Of a stretch of 64,000 nt of DNA, positions 1 to 9,590 are shown piece after piece. Both the position numbers and the translations under genes were made by a program. The stretch covers positions 62,001 through 126,000 of the forward strand of contig JADCGL010000014.1 in NCBI GenBank assembly GCA_020248985.1. Reading direction: 5' to 3'. Source of the stretch: Telmatospirillum sp. (GTDB lineage: Bacteria; Pseudomonadota; Alphaproteobacteria; CACIAM-22H2). The notes under the pieces were generated by a model. That model saw nothing but the letters and a program-made list of their open reading frames with translations, ran no database searches and was not told the origin of the DNA. Position 1 is the stretch's first letter; every line of letters starts with the position of its first letter.

Positions 1-200
1 TCTACAGCCGCGACATCGGCCGCGTGTGGCGCGTGTCCGAAGCGCTGGAATACGGCCTCATCGGCGTGAATGCCGGCGTGATCGCCACAGCCGAGGTGCC
101 GTTCGGCGGCATGAAGGAATCGGGCATCGGCCGCGAGGGCTCCAAGTACGGCCTCGAGGAGTTCATGGAGGTAAAATACGTCTGCATGGGCGGGCTCTGA
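1..200 (+). CDS. gabD: Aldehyde dehydrogenase family protein, C-terminal end (probably succinate-semialdehyde dehydrogenase)
   Basis: Only the last 65 codons are present; the first full codon begins at base 3 and the gene runs in from the left edge. The tail carries [18 protein letters not shown] followed by [12 protein letters not shown], the usual ending of NAD(P)-dependent succinate-semialdehyde dehydrogenases, which oxidise succinate semialdehyde to succinate in the GABA shunt. The catalytic Glu and Cys lie outside the window, so the exact substrate is inferred from this tail alone. Glutarate-semialdehyde or another related aldehyde is possible. Confidence 0.8.
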   Translation, partial: YSRDIGRVWRVSEALEYGLIGVNAGVIATAEVPFGGMKESGIGREGSKYGLEEFMEVKYVCMGGL

Positions 201-281
201 TCCAGGCCGTGGGTGCATTGGCTTGTTGGCGCGCTGCGCGCTAATGTAGCGTTCCATCAAGCCGTTTAGGCGAGTCGCCCC

Positions 282-650
282 ATGCCGTCGGAGACCCGGT
301 TCATCTTTTTCGAAACTGGCGAGCTTTTGCGCGCGAGTCTCGATTGGGCCGTCGCCAACGGCAAGAAGCTCGGCAAGGCCAAGCCCTCGCGCCTGCATGT
401 CGATCTTGAAGCTTTGGCCGTAACCGTGCATTTCGACGTCAAGGGTGCCGAGCAGCCCGCGGCTCCGCCGCTCGAGCTCAAGAGCGAGCATCTGCAGACG
501 GCCCTGCTGACCTTGTGCCGCAAGCAGAAGATCCCGCTGCCGATGAAATCGGCCAAGACGCTGATCGCACTCCAGAACCAGATCACCTTCATGATCACGC
601 TGACGAACGACAACGACGCACCCAAGATCAAGATCGAATACGCCGATTGA
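282..650 (+). CDS. Conserved hypothetical protein, 122 aa
   Basis: I do not recognise this protein. It is soluble-looking, without a signal peptide or membrane segment. It has a lysine-rich N-terminal half (NGKKLGKAKPSRLHVDLEAL) and a mixed hydrophobic C-terminal half. It sits 9 bp before the next membrane protein gene on the same strand, so the two are probably co-transcribed and then lead into gor. Its codon use matches the strongly G/C-ending pattern of the neighbours, which supports it being real. The opposite strand is also open here, but it reads as arginine- and serine-rich shadow sequence. Confidence 0.6.
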   Translation: MPSETRFIFFETGELLRASLDWAVANGKKLGKAKPSRLHVDLEALAVTVHFDVKGAEQPAAPPLELKSEHLQTALLTLCRKQKIPLPMKSAKTLIALQNQITFMITLTNDNDAPKIKIEYAD

Positions 651-659
651 GAGGCCGCC

Positions 660-1094
660 ATGTTCGCCGACGGTCAGGCCCTCGCCGCGACGCTGCTTTT
701 TGCCGTCAAAGCCCTGTTCTATTTCGCCGCCATCCGCATCGTCACGACCGCGATCGTCGCGGCCTCGCTGCCCGCAGGCGAGGCGCGCGAGGCTGAATTG
801 CGTTGGCGGCTCTTGTATCTCGACCGTTGGCCTGCCTATGTCTTCACGGTCGCATGGCTCCTCTATTTCGGGCGCGCAACGCTCGACGCGGGGACTCTGT
901 GGACCCCGTTCGCCGCCGCTTTCGTGGCGGGCCTGACGCTGGTGCCGGTGCTGCTGAACAAGCGTTTCGGCCGCTATGACTACGCGCCTTCGCTTGCGGT
1001 CTATGCCGACACTCGGCGCGTCTATCGCCGCCAGATCGCGTGGCTGACCGTCGCGTCGATCGCTGGTATGGTCCTGCTCTTCGACGCCGCTTGA
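660..1094 (+). CDS. Small integral membrane protein of unknown function
   Basis: A 144-residue protein with about four hydrophobic segments (roughly residues 5-35, 57-70, 79-98 and 127-143), so an inner-membrane protein. The first segment is followed by an acidic and basic loop (GEAREAELRWRLLYLDRW). No catalytic motif is visible and I cannot assign a family. The start codon lies 9 bp after the preceding hypothetical gene, and the stop is 13 bp before gor, so it probably belongs to the same transcript. No functional link with glutathione reductase can be shown from the sequence. Confidence 0.6.
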   Translation: MFADGQALAATLLFAVKALFYFAAIRIVTTAIVAASLPAGEAREAELRWRLLYLDRWPAYVFTVAWLLYFGRATLDAGTLWTPFAAAFVAGLTLVPVLLNKRFGRYDYAPSLAVYADTRRVYRRQIAWLTVASIAGMVLLFDAA

Positions 1095-1107
1095 GGAAAA
1101 ACATTTT

Positions 1108-2466
1108 ATGGACAGTTTCGACTTCGATCTCTTCACGATCGGTGCGGGCTCGGGTGGGGTTGCCGCTTCGCGCCGGGCGGCGAGCTACGGCGCGCGTGTG
1201 GGCATTGCCGAGAATTGGCGCGTCGGCGGCACCTGCGTACTGCGCGGCTGCGTGCCCAAGAAGCTGCTCGTCTACGGCACGCATTTCGCGCACGAGATGG
1301 AAGACGCGCGCGGCTTCGGCTGGGACGTGTCGGGCACGCTCGATTGGGGCAAGCTCGTCGCCGCCAAAAACGTCGAAACCAAGCGCCTCGAAGGCATCTA
1401 TCAGACGATGCTCGACAACGCGAAGGTCGAGACGTTTCTGGGGGCGGCCAAACTCGTCGACGCGCACACGGTTGCGATCGGCGACAAGCGCATCACCGCC
1501 AAATACATTCTGATCGCGACCGGCGGCAGGCCCGAGCGGCCGGCCATTCCGGGCATCGTGCACAGCATTACCTCGAACGAAGCGCTCGACCTCACGTCCT
1601 TGCCGCGCCGCATCACGATCGTCGGCGGCGGCTATATCGCGGTCGAGTTCGCGGGCATCTTCCGCGCGGCCGGTTCGGAAGTGACACTCGTCGTGCGCAG
1701 CCCCAAAATTCTGCGCGGCTTCGACGAAGACGTGCGCGACCATCTGACGTCCGAACTCGTGCGCCAGGGCATCGAAATCCGCGCCAACTCCAAGGTGGCG
1801 CATATCGACAAGATCGGCTGGATTCTGCGCGCCGCCCTCGAAGACGGCAGTTCGCTCGACACCGAGCAGATCATGTACGCGACCGGCCGCGTGCCCAATG
1901 CCGACGGGCTCGGGCTCGAAGAGATCGGCGTGGTGCGCGACAAGGCGGGTGCCGTTGCGGTCGACGAATGGCAGCAGACGAGCGTGCCCGGCATTTATGC
2001 CGTGGGCGACGTCACCAACCGCGTCAATCTAACGCCCGTCGCGATCGCCGAAGGGCGCGGTTTGGCCGAAACCCTGTTCAATGCAAACCCGACGACCGTC
2101 GACCACAACGACATCGCTTCGGCCGTGTTCAGCCAGCCGCCGGTGGGCACCGTGGGCCTGAGCCAGTCCGACGCCGAGCGGCTGCACGGCATCGACGGCG
2201 TGGATATCTACCGCGCGGTGTTTCGGCCGATGAAGCACACGCTGTCGGGCCGCCAGGAAAAGACGCTGATGAAGCTTGTGGTCGAAGCAGCGACGGGCCG
2301 CGTGCGCGGACTGCACATGGTGGGGGCCGACGCACCCGAGATCGCGCAGGCCTTTGCGGTTGCCGTCAAAGCCGGTCTCACCAAGAAGGATTTCGACCGC
2401 ACGATCGCCGTGCATCCGACGGCGGCCGAAGAATTCGTGCTGATGCGCGAGAAGGTGAAGCGCTAA
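1108..2466 (+). CDS. gor: Glutathione-disulfide reductase
   Basis: A 452-residue flavoprotein that reduces glutathione disulfide with NADPH in the cytoplasm. The N-terminal FAD-binding GAGSGG motif (residues 12-17) is followed by the redox-active disulfide in GGTCVLRGCVPKK (Cys43 and Cys48). A second nucleotide-binding GGGYIAVEFA motif, the FAD-contacting YAVGDV block and the C-terminal HPTAAEEFV dimer-interface motif with the catalytic His all follow. Length and order of domains are normal for the family. The GAGG upstream of ATG 1108 serves as ribosome-binding site. CVLRGCVPKK points to glutathione reductase rather than lipoamide dehydrogenase or mercuric reductase. Confidence 0.95.
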   Translation: MDSFDFDLFTIGAGSGGVAASRRAASYGARVGIAENWRVGGTCVLRGCVPKKLLVYGTHFAHEMEDARGFGWDVSGTLDWGKLVAAKNVETKRLEGIYQTMLDNAKVETFLGAAKLVDAHTVAIGDKRITAKYILIATGGRPERPAIPGIVHSITSNEALDLTSLPRRITIVGGGYIAVEFAGIFRAAGSEVTLVVRSPKILRGFDEDVRDHLTSELVRQGIEIRANSKVAHIDKIGWILRAALEDGSSLDTEQIMYATGRVPNADGLGLEEIGVVRDKAGAVAVDEWQQTSVPGIYAVGDVTNRVNLTPVAIAEGRGLAETLFNANPTTVDHNDIASAVFSQPPVGTVGLSQSDAERLHGIDGVDIYRAVFRPMKHTLSGRQEKTLMKLVVEAATGRVRGLHMVGADAPEIAQAFAVAVKAGLTKKDFDRTIAVHPTAAEEFVLMREKVKR

Positions 2467-3276
2467 CTAAAGCTTCGGAAACCACGCGTCTGTTCGGCCG
2501 AGCCAGTAATAGGCCGTGAGGCCGATCAGTTCCGAGAGCGCGCCCGCAATGACCGGCAGGCTGCCGTCGAAGCTGCGCGGCAGCGACCAGTCGTCGGCAT
2601 CTTGCGGCATCGTGCGGTAGCCGACCGGATAGGGGATCACGTTCCAGCCCGCTTTGCGAAAGCAGCCCAGCGCGCGCGGCATGTGGAAGGCCGAGGTGAC
2701 GAGCAGCCAATTCTCGCCGGACTTGGGCTTGGCAAGTTCGAAGCTGTTGCGCGCGTTCTCGAACGTGTTGCGCGAATGCTCTTCGAATTCGACGCGCGCC
2801 GGATCGAGCCCCAAGGCGGGCAGCAGAATGCGCGCGCCGGCGGCATCGGTCGTGGACGGGTCGAGCGGATTGCCCGAGCCGCCCGAATAGACGATGCGCG
2901 TCTGCGGATAGCGGCGCGCGAGATCGGCCGCCGCCACTTGGCGCATCGGCGCACCCCCTGGCGACAGCGGGCGAACCTGCAGCATCGTGTTGCTGGCGTC
3001 GCCGCCGAGCACGACAATTCCGTCGATGCGTTCGGGCAGGGCAGCGGGGGCAGGGATGCGCTCTTCGAGCCAAACATTGATGCTTTCGCCGATCGGCACG
3101 GTGCCGGTTATCAACTGGAGCGCAAGAATGCCCGTCAGAACTGCGCGCCCAATCCCCCGCCAGCGCGTCCACAGCAACGCGATACCCACGATGAGGCCCA
3201 AATACAGAGGCTGTCGCAGATCGATCGCCAAGCCGACCAGTTTCGACAGCCAAAACAGAAGCGTTTGTGTTTCCAT
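2467..3276 (-). CDS. YdcF/ElyC/SanA family membrane protein (DUF218)
   Basis: A 269-residue protein starting at METQTLLFW. An upstream extension to 3345 is open but lacks family character. N-terminal hydrophobic stretches (about residues 8-60) anchor it in the membrane. The DUF218 domain follows, with GIVVLGGDAS, RIVYSGGSG and the conserved EEHSRNTFENA block. Members of this family are linked to envelope maintenance and handling of lipid carrier or vancomycin sensitivity, but the biochemical activity is mostly unknown. It is convergent with gor, their stop codons abut at 2466/2467, and it is divergent from the ABC importer operon. Confidence 0.85.
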   Translation of the reverse strand: METQTLLFWLSKLVGLAIDLRQPLYLGLIVGIALLWTRWRGIGRAVLTGILALQLITGTVPIGESINVWLEERIPAPAALPERIDGIVVLGGDASNTMLQVRPLSPGGAPMRQVAAADLARRYPQTRIVYSGGSGNPLDPSTTDAAGARILLPALGLDPARVEFEEHSRNTFENARNSFELAKPKSGENWLLVTSAFHMPRALGCFRKAGWNVIPYPVGYRTMPQDADDWSLPRSFDGSLPVIAGALSELIGLTAYYWLGRTDAWFPKL

Positions 3277-3484
3277 CGCGGCGCCATCTGGCCTTGCGCC
3301 CCCGTTTCCGTCAAGAAGCTGCTGTCGATGCGGACATATGCTCATAATTTAGGCGGCGAAATCGCTCTGATGTCGTGCGGAGGGCCATGCGGTCATGGCA
3401 CGGCAGTTGCTCCGATTGGCCGACATGTCGGCGCATGCAAAACGCAAAGCCAGACAAACAACTTCAAGCGAGGGGAGAGCGAGC

Positions 3485-4591
3485 ATGGATTTCGACAAAC
3501 TGTCGCGCCGGACTGTTCTTAAATCGGCTGCAGCGACCGGGCTGGTGTCGGCCTTGGGCGCGCGTGCAGCGCAGGCCCAGGCGCCGCTTGTGGTCGGCGC
3601 CATCTATGTCGGCCCGCGCGACGATTTCGGCTACAACCAGGCGCACGCGATCGGCATTGCGGAACTCAAGAAGGTGCGCGGCGTCAAAGTCGTCGAAGAA
3701 GAAAACGTGCCCGAGACGATCGCGGTCCAGAAGACCATGGAATCGATGATTCAGCTCGACGGCGCCAAGCTCATCGTGGCCACGTCGTTCGGCTATTTCG
3801 ATCCGCACATGCTGGCGATGGCCGCCAAGTTCCCGCAGGTCGAGTTCCGCCACGCGGTCGGGTTGTGGGACGAGAAAAAGCATCCGAAGAATGCGGGTTC
3901 CTATTTCGGCTACCTCGACCAGGCGCACTATGTGAACGGCGTTGCCGCCGGTCTCGTGACCAAGACCAAGAAGATCGGCTTCATTGCGGCCAAGCCGATC
4001 CCGTCGCTGTTGCGCAACATCAACGCTGTGCTGGTGGGTGCCCGCAAGAACACGCCCGACGCGACCGTAACCGTGATCTTCACGGGCGACTGGTCGCTGC
4101 CGGTGCGCGAAGCGGAGGCCACCAACGCGCTCATCGATGCGGGCTGCGACGTGATCACCTGCCACGTGGACAGCCCCAAGGTGGTGGTGCAGACGGCGGA
4201 GCGGCGCGGGGCAATGGTGCTGGGCCACAATGCGAGCCAGGCGTCGCTCGCCCCGCGCGGTTTCGTCACCGGGGCCGAATACAAGTGGGAGACGATCTAC
4301 CAGGGCTTCGCCGGCAACCTCGCCAAGGGCGAGAAGCTGCCCAACTGGGTGCGCGGCGGCTACGATCTCGACTATGTGCGCAACACGGCCTACGGCGCTG
4401 CGGCAACCGAGCCCGCGCGCCGTGCGGCCGATGCCGCGATCGCCGACATGAAAGCAGGCAAGCCGATTTTCGTCGGCCCCTTCAAGGACAACAAGGGCAC
4501 GGTCGTCGGCACCAAGACCTACGACAATTACGCGCCCGAGCTCGAGGGCATGAACTATCTGATCGAAGGCGTGGTCGGCTCGACGAGCTGA
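3485..4591 (+). CDS. BMP-family ABC transporter substrate-binding protein with Tat signal
   Basis: A 368-residue periplasmic binding protein of the basic-membrane-protein (BMP/Med) family. ATG 3485 is chosen because a strong AGGGGAGAG lies just upstream and the protein then begins with a twin-arginine signal (SRRTVLKSAAATG) ending at AAQAQA. The mature start VVGAIYVGPRDDFGYNQAH and the NEAL/HVDSPK region are typical of this nucleoside-type binding fold. It opens a five-gene operon encoding two permeases, a fused double ATPase and two isochorismatase-type hydrolases. BMP proteins usually bind nucleosides or purines. Here the linked BiuH suggests biuret or a related urea oligomer, which is an inference from context. 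Confidence 0.9.
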   Translation: MDFDKLSRRTVLKSAAATGLVSALGARAAQAQAPLVVGAIYVGPRDDFGYNQAHAIGIAELKKVRGVKVVEEENVPETIAVQKTMESMIQLDGAKLIVATSFGYFDPHMLAMAAKFPQVEFRHAVGLWDEKKHPKNAGSYFGYLDQAHYVNGVAAGLVTKTKKIGFIAAKPIPSLLRNINAVLVGARKNTPDATVTVIFTGDWSLPVREAEATNALIDAGCDVITCHVDSPKVVVQTAERRGAMVLGHNASQASLAPRGFVTGAEYKWETIYQGFAGNLAKGEKLPNWVRGGYDLDYVRNTAYGAAATEPARRAADAAIADMKAGKPIFVGPFKDNKGTVVGTKTYDNYAPELEGMNYLIEGVVGSTS

Positions 4592-4602
4592 CGGAAGCCT
4601 TC

Positions 4603-5712
4603 GTGGACGCAAGCCACGCTGCAGCGCCCGCACCGGGGGGACTCGTTTCCGCCGGTGCGGGTGCGCGCCTTCGCCAAGCGGCAGAATACATCGCGATCCC
4701 GCTTTTTGCGCTGGCGGTCTCGGCCTTTCTGTTTTCTTTGTTCCTGCTGGCCCTTGGCCATTCGCCGAGCGAGTTTTTTTCGCTGCTGTGGCGCGGCGGG
4801 TTCGGCACGGCGTTTTCGTGGCGCAACACGCTGCAGCGCGCGGCCCCCTTGGTGCTGACGGCTTTGGCGGTCGCCATCCCGGCGCGCATCGGTCTCACCA
4901 TCATCGGCGGCGAGGGCGCGGTCGTGCTGGGCGGGCTTGCCGCCGCCGCGATCGCGATCCCGCTCGCAGGTATGGTGCCCACGATCGTGCTGCTTGGCTG
5001 CATGGCGATCTTGGCCGCGACGGTGGGGGCAGGCTGGATCGGCCTTGCGGGCTATCTGCGCCACGCGCGCAACGTCAACGAAACGATCTCGAGCCTGCTG
5101 CTCGCCTATGTCGCCATCGCGATCCTCAATTTCACCGTCGAAGGGCCATTGCGCGATCCGGGCTCGCTCAACAAACCTTCGACGCCGCCCATCGGACGCG
5201 AAAACATGCTCAGCCCCGTCCCGGGCCTTGAAGTGCCGTGGGCGCTGGTTGTGGGCATTGCGATCGCGATCGCGCTGCATCTGCTGATGTCGCGCACCGC
5301 GTTCGGTTTTGCCGCCCGCGTGACCGGCGGCAATCCACGCGCGGCGCGCGCGCAAGGCTTGCCGGTCGGCCGCTTGATCGTGCTGTGCACCGCGATTGCT
5401 GGCGCTTGCGCGGGCCTTGCCGGTTTCTTCGAGGTTGCGGGTATTCACGGCAACGCCAATGCGGCCTTGGCCGCGGGCTACGGCTATACCGGCATCCTCG
5501 TGGCGTTTCTCGCGCGCCACAATCCGATCGCGGTCGTTCCCGTCGCGATTCTGTTCGGCGGCATTGCGGCGGCAGGCGGCCTCATCCAGCGCCGCATGGG
5601 CTTGCCGGACGCAACCGTGCTGCTGCTGCAGGCAACCGTGTTCGTCGTGCTGCTCGCAAGCGAAACGCTCTACGGGCGCTTGCGCTTCTTCAAAGCGGGG
5701 GCCCGCGCATGA
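4603..5712 (+). CDS. ABC transporter permease, BMP-linked type (first)
   Basis: A 369-residue integral membrane permease of the BPD_transp_2/ribose-nucleoside type, with about eight or nine hydrophobic spans. It contains the family-typical stretch [15 protein letters not shown] and [18 protein letters not shown] 4603, 12 bases after the previous stop, is the most plausible start; no ATG gives a fuller N-terminus in this frame. Its stop overlaps the next start (ATGA at 5709), indicating translational coupling with its partner permease. Together the two permeases form the transmembrane pore of the importer. Confidence 0.88.
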   Translation: MDASHAAAPAPGGLVSAGAGARLRQAAEYIAIPLFALAVSAFLFSLFLLALGHSPSEFFSLLWRGGFGTAFSWRNTLQRAAPLVLTALAVAIPARIGLTIIGGEGAVVLGGLAAAAIAIPLAGMVPTIVLLGCMAILAATVGAGWIGLAGYLRHARNVNETISSLLLAYVAIAILNFTVEGPLRDPGSLNKPSTPPIGRENMLSPVPGLEVPWALVVGIAIAIALHLLMSRTAFGFAARVTGGNPRAARAQGLPVGRLIVLCTAIAGACAGLAGFFEVAGIHGNANAALAAGYGYTGILVAFLARHNPIAVVPVAILFGGIAAAGGLIQRRMGLPDATVLLLQATVFVVLLASETLYGRLRFFKAGARA

Positions 5713-6632
5713 GCGATATGGCGACCCTTGCGACCGTCTTGTTCGCGATGATCGGCGGGGCGATCCGCGTGTCGACACCGTTCCTGTTCGTGTCGCTCGG
5801 CGAGTGCGTGACCGAGAAAGCGGGCCGCATCAATCTGGGCCTCGAAGGCACGCTCGTGTTGGGGGCGATGGCCGCCTACATGGTCGCCTACGAGACCGGC
5901 GATCCGTGGCTGGGCGTGCTCGCGGCCGGCTGTGCGGGCCTGATCCTCGGCACGATGCACGCGACCTTGTGCAGCCTGCCGCGCGTCAACGACGTCGCGA
6001 TCGGCATTGCGCTGATGAGCTTCGGCACCGGCCTCGCGTTCTTCTTCGGCAAACCCTACATCCAGCCGCAAGCGCCGCGCCTGCCGTCGGTCGAACTCGG
6101 CGGCTGGCTCGGCAATCCGCAATTGGCCGAAGCGCTGACGGTCAATCCGCTGTTCTTCATCGGCGTCGCGTTGGCGTTTTTCCTGCGCTGGGCGTTCGAC
6201 AATACGCGCTACGGTTTGCTCCTGCGCATGGCGGGGGATTCGGTTGCGGCTTCGCGTGCGATGGGCGTGTCGGTCGATGGGGTGCGTTTGGCCGCGACGG
6301 CGGCGGGCGGCTTTCTGTCGGGCATCGGCGGCGCTTTCTTGTCGCTCTACTATCCGGGAAGTTGGAACGAGGCGCTGTCCTCGGGCCAAGGTCTGATGGC
6401 GGTGGCCCTCGTGATTTTCGCGCGCTGGGATCCGCAGCGCTGCTTCTACGCAGCGATGCTGTTCGGCGCTGCGGGCGCACTTGGGCCTGCGTTGCAGTCG
6501 GTCGGCATCGTGAAGGGCTATTATTTCTTCAATGCCGCACCCTACATTTTGACCTTGCTGATCATGATCGGCGCGGGGCGCGACGGCAAAGCCGCGCGCG
6601 CCATGCCGAGCGAGTTGGGAGTCCAGCGATGA
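5709..6632 (+). CDS. ABC transporter permease, BMP-linked type (second)
   Basis: A 307-residue membrane permease partner, with the diagnostic block [19 protein letters not shown] (residues about 38-56) shared by the second permease of BMP-type importers. About eight hydrophobic segments are visible. Start and stop both overlap neighbours by ATGA (5709 and 6629), so the pore, hydrolase and ATPase genes are translated as one coupled unit. This coupling argues that the imported substrate and the enzyme that follows belong together. Confidence 0.88.
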   Translation: MSDMATLATVLFAMIGGAIRVSTPFLFVSLGECVTEKAGRINLGLEGTLVLGAMAAYMVAYETGDPWLGVLAAGCAGLILGTMHATLCSLPRVNDVAIGIALMSFGTGLAFFFGKPYIQPQAPRLPSVELGGWLGNPQLAEALTVNPLFFIGVALAFFLRWAFDNTRYGLLLRMAGDSVAASRAMGVSVDGVRLAATAAGGFLSGIGGAFLSLYYPGSWNEALSSGQGLMAVALVIFARWDPQRCFYAAMLFGAAGALGPALQSVGIVKGYYFFNAAPYILTLLIMIGAGRDGKAARAMPSELGVQR

Positions 6633-7321
6633 GCGTAGCCCCGCGCCATATCGCGTCGCGCCCGTACCCGTGGCCGTTCGACGGCGCGCTCGCGCGCGAC
6701 AACACGGCGTTGATCGTGATCGACATGCAGATCGATTTCTGCGGCCCCGGCGGCTATGTCGATACGATGGGCTACGATATCTCGCTCACGCGGGCACCCA
6801 TCGAACCCATCCAACGCGTGTTGGCGGCGTTTCGCGCGCGCGGCATGCCGATCCTGCACACGCGCGAAGGCCATCGCCCCGATTTGGCCGACCTGCCCGC
6901 GAACAAGCGCTGGCGTTCGCAGCGCATCGGGGCGGGCATCGGCGATCCGGGCCCGTGCGGGCGCGTGCTCGTGCGCGGCGAACCGGGCTGGGAGATCATC
7001 CCGGAGCTCGCACCGCTGCCCGGCGAAACCGTAATCGACAAGCCCGGCAAGGGCTCGTTCTGTGCCACCGACCTCGATCTCATCTTGCGCCAGCGCGGCA
7101 TCCGCAACATCGCCCTTGCAGGGATCACGACCGACGTGTGCGTGCACACGACGATGCGCGAGGCCAACGACCGCGGCTACGAATGCGTGCTGCTCGCCGA
7201 TTGCTGCGGGGCGACCGATGCCGGCAACCATGCGGCCGCCCTCAAGATGGTCGAAATGCAAGGCGGGGTGTTCGGCGCGGTTGCCGACAGCCACGCGCTG
7301 ATCGCGGGGCTGCCGCCATGA
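6629..7321 (+). CDS. biuH: Biuret amidohydrolase (isochorismatase-family cysteine hydrolase)
   Basis: A 230-residue cysteine hydrolase that should split biuret into allophanate and ammonia in the cytoplasm. The isochorismatase-fold triad is visible as Asp32 (VIDMQ), Lys138 (VIDKPGKG) and Cys171 (TTDVCVHTT). From memory of the Rhizobium leguminosarum BiuH sequence (triad D36/K142/C175), all three sit at a constant offset of four. Long segments such as [20 protein letters not shown] and [12 protein letters not shown] look nearly the same, as does the [11 protein letters not shown] region. The gene is embedded between permease and ATPase genes with ATGA overlaps on both sides, which ties transport to hydrolysis. 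No allophanate hydrolase gene is present in this window. Confidence 0.85.
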   Translation: MSVAPRHIASRPYPWPFDGALARDNTALIVIDMQIDFCGPGGYVDTMGYDISLTRAPIEPIQRVLAAFRARGMPILHTREGHRPDLADLPANKRWRSQRIGAGIGDPGPCGRVLVRGEPGWEIIPELAPLPGETVIDKPGKGSFCATDLDLILRQRGIRNIALAGITTDVCVHTTMREANDRGYECVLLADCCGATDAGNHAAALKMVEMQGGVFGAVADSHALIAGLPP

Positions 7322-8838
7322 GCGGTGCCATCGGCCTTGCCACCGTCGGCATGACGAAGATCTTCGGCGACTTCACGGCCCTCGAAGACGTGTCGATCGA
7401 CGTGCGCGCGGGCGATTTCCATGCACTCCTCGGCGAGAATGGGGCGGGCAAATCGACGCTCGTCAAATGCATGATGGGTTTCCAGCCGCCGACGCGCGGG
7501 CAAGTGCTGCTCGACGGCAAGCCGGTTTCGATCGCCGATCCGCGTGCCGCACGCGATCTCGGCATTGGCATGGTCTACCAGCATTTCACGCTCGTGCCCT
7601 CGTTCACGGCGGCCGAAAATCTCGTGGCCGCGCGCGGCCATGTGCCTGCCGTCGTCGATTGGGCCAAAGAGCGCAAAAGCCTCGATGCGTTCCTCGAAAC
7701 GACGCCGTTTCGCGTGCCCCTCGACCGGCCGGTGCGCGAGCTTGCGGCGGGCGAGAAACAGAAGCTCGAAATCCTGAAGCTGCTCTATCTCGACCAGCGC
7801 TTTTTGATCCTCGACGAGCCGACCTCGGTGCTGACCCCCGGCGAGGCCGACGAGATTCTGGGCCTGCTGCGCGGCATGACCGATGCGGGGCTCGTGAGCG
7901 TTTTGATGATCACGCACAAATTCCGCGAGGTGAACGCGTTTGCGCGAAACCTCTCGGTGCTGCGGCGCGGCCGTCTGGTGGGTGCGGGGGCCGTGGGGAA
8001 GGTTACGACCGCCGAGATGACGCAGATGATGGTGGGCGATGCCGTCCCGCGCCCGCGTGCGGCGCGCGTGGCGCATGCACCTGTCGCCGATGCCAAGCGC
8101 GCGCTCGAGGTGGTCGCCCTCTACGCATCCGACGATGCCGGCACGCCGCGCGTGCGCGAACTCGATCTGCATGTCGAGCCCGGCGAAATTCTCGGTATTG
8201 CCGGCGTGTCGGGCAACGGCCAGAGCGAATTCATCGAAGCGCTCACCGGCCAGCGGCCGATCGACGACGGGCGCGTGTTCGTGGCGGGCCAGGCTTTTTC
8301 GCCGACGCGCGGCGATTTCGCGCGCTTCAAAGTGTTCGGCCTGCCCGAAGAGCCGCTGCGCAACGCCGCCGTGCCGCGCATGTCGGTGGCCGAGAACATG
8401 GCGCTGCGCAGCTTCGACCGAGCGCCGATTGCGGGCGTGTTCGGCTGGCTCAAGCCCGCGACGATGCGCGCGCGCGCGCGCGATCTTGTGGCGCGCTATC
8501 GCGTGAAGACCACCTCGATCGATGCGGCCATCGAGACGCTGTCGGGCGGCAACGTGCAGCGCGCGATCCTGGCGCGCGAATTGTCCGAGGCGGTCGATCT
8601 GCTGATCGTCGTCAATCCGTGTTTCGGGCTCGATTTTTCGTCGGCCGCCGAAATCCGCAACCAGATCCTCGAAGCGCGCAACAAGGGAACGGCCGTGCTG
8701 CTGGTCTCCGAAGATCTCGACGAAATCCTCGAACTCGCCGACCGGGTGGCCGTGATGAGCCAAGGCCATATTGCGATGACGGCTCCCATCGGCGAGACCG
8801 ACCGCAACGCGATCGGCCGCGCCATGGCGGGGCATTGA
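7318..8838 (+). CDS. ABC transporter ATP-binding protein (double NBD, BMP-linked sugar/nucleoside type)
   Basis: A 506-residue fused ATPase. The first domain has Walker [10 protein letters not shown] (residues 39-47), signature [11 protein letters not shown] and Walker [11 protein letters not shown]. The second has the altered Walker [11 protein letters not shown], signature [11 protein letters not shown] and a degenerate Walker B ending NPCFGLD, as is usual for RbsA/NupA-like proteins where the second site is impaired. ATG 7318 overlaps the biuH stop. It energises import through the two permeases encoded upstream. Confidence 0.9.
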   Translation: MSGAIGLATVGMTKIFGDFTALEDVSIDVRAGDFHALLGENGAGKSTLVKCMMGFQPPTRGQVLLDGKPVSIADPRAARDLGIGMVYQHFTLVPSFTAAENLVAARGHVPAVVDWAKERKSLDAFLETTPFRVPLDRPVRELAAGEKQKLEILKLLYLDQRFLILDEPTSVLTPGEADEILGLLRGMTDAGLVSVLMITHKFREVNAFARNLSVLRRGRLVGAGAVGKVTTAEMTQMMVGDAVPRPRAARVAHAPVADAKRALEVVALYASDDAGTPRVRELDLHVEPGEILGIAGVSGNGQSEFIEALTGQRPIDDGRVFVAGQAFSPTRGDFARFKVFGLPEEPLRNAAVPRMSVAENMALRSFDRAPIAGVFGWLKPATMRARARDLVARYRVKTTSIDAAIETLSGGNVQRAILARELSEAVDLLIVVNPCFGLDFSSAAEIRNQILEARNKGTAVLLVSEDLDEILELADRVAVMSQGHIAMTAPIGETDRNAIGRAMAGH

Positions 8839-8843
8839 GCGCC

Positions 8844-9512
8844 ATGGCCGTCGCTATCGCCGCAGAGCCTTATGCGTTTGCGCTCGACGAAGCGTCGGTC
8901 GCTCTCGTGGTCATCGACATGCAGCGCGATTTCGTCGAGCCCGGCGGCTTCGGCGCTTCGCTCGGCAACGACGTGTCGCGGCTGGAAGCCATCGTGCCGA
9001 CGGTCGCGCGCCTGCTGGCGCTTGCGCGGCGGCGCGGCTGGCGCGTGATCCATACGCGCGAAAGCCATCGCCCCGATCTTTCCGACTGTCCGCCCGCCAA
9101 GCGATCGCGCGGCAATGCCACGCTTCGCATTGGCGACGAAGGTCCGATGGGCCGCATTCTCGTGCAAGGCGAGCCCGGCAATGCGATCCTCGCGGCGGTC
9201 GCACCCATCGCGGGCGAGACGGTGATCGACAAGCCCGGCAAGGGCATGTTCTACGCCACCGACATTGCCGACATCCTCGCGAAATGGGGCACCACGCAGC
9301 TGGTTTTCGCCGGTGTGACGACCGAGGTTTGCGTGCAAACCTCGATGCGCGAGGCCAACGATCGCGGCTTCGAATGCCTGCTCGTCGAGGATGCGACGCA
9401 AAGCTATTTCGAAGAATTCAAGCAGGCAGCCCTCGCCATGATCCGCGCGCAAGGCGCTATTGTCGGCTGGACGGCCCCACTTTCCGCCCTCGAGAAGGCG
9501 CTAGAGAGCTGA
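8844..9512 (+). CDS. Second isochorismatase-family cysteine hydrolase (BiuH paralogue, possible triuret hydrolase)
   Basis: A 222-residue paralogue of the BiuH encoded upstream. The triad is Asp25 (VIDMQRDF), Lys130 (VIDKPGKG) and Cys163 (TTEVCVQTS), and it shares [18 protein letters not shown] and [11 protein letters not shown] with BiuH. It lacks BiuH's [13 protein letters not shown] stretch, having [18 protein letters not shown] instead, so its substrate pocket should differ. A triuret hydrolase (TrtA-type) acting upstream of BiuH, or an amidase for another ureide, would fit the operon; neither can be proven from sequence. It is the last gene of the operon, 5 bp after the ATPase stop. Confidence 0.85.
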   Translation: MAVAIAAEPYAFALDEASVALVVIDMQRDFVEPGGFGASLGNDVSRLEAIVPTVARLLALARRRGWRVIHTRESHRPDLSDCPPAKRSRGNATLRIGDEGPMGRILVQGEPGNAILAAVAPIAGETVIDKPGKGMFYATDIADILAKWGTTQLVFAGVTTEVCVQTSMREANDRGFECLLVEDATQSYFEEFKQAALAMIRAQGAIVGWTAPLSALEKALES

Positions 9513-9530
9513 AATAAAACGGAAAATCGT

Positions 9531-9561
9531 TTGGTTGCGGTTGCGAAGGCTGCCCTATAGT
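9531..9561 (+). promoter_or_regulatory. Possible promoter of aroG
   Basis: A TATAGT at 9556-9561 lies about 30 bases before the aroG start. Upstream, TTGGTT and TTGCGG overlap at 9531-9540 as imperfect -35 candidates, with spacers of 19 and 15. The region is AT-richer than the flanks. The -10 is reasonable and the -35 is weak, so this is a tentative call. Confidence 0.35.
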
Positions 9562-9590
9562 TTATCGCCAACCGAGTTTGGGGATAGACC

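Noticed and set aside
3277-3484. A promoter for the BMP operon with CATAAT at 3343
   Set aside because: The -10 is fair, but no acceptable -35 lies at 16-18 bases, so it was not listed.
7177-8835. A long minus-strand frame opposite the ABC ATPase
   Set aside because: It is His- and Arg-rich antisense sequence, and the ATPase motifs on the plus strand are complete.
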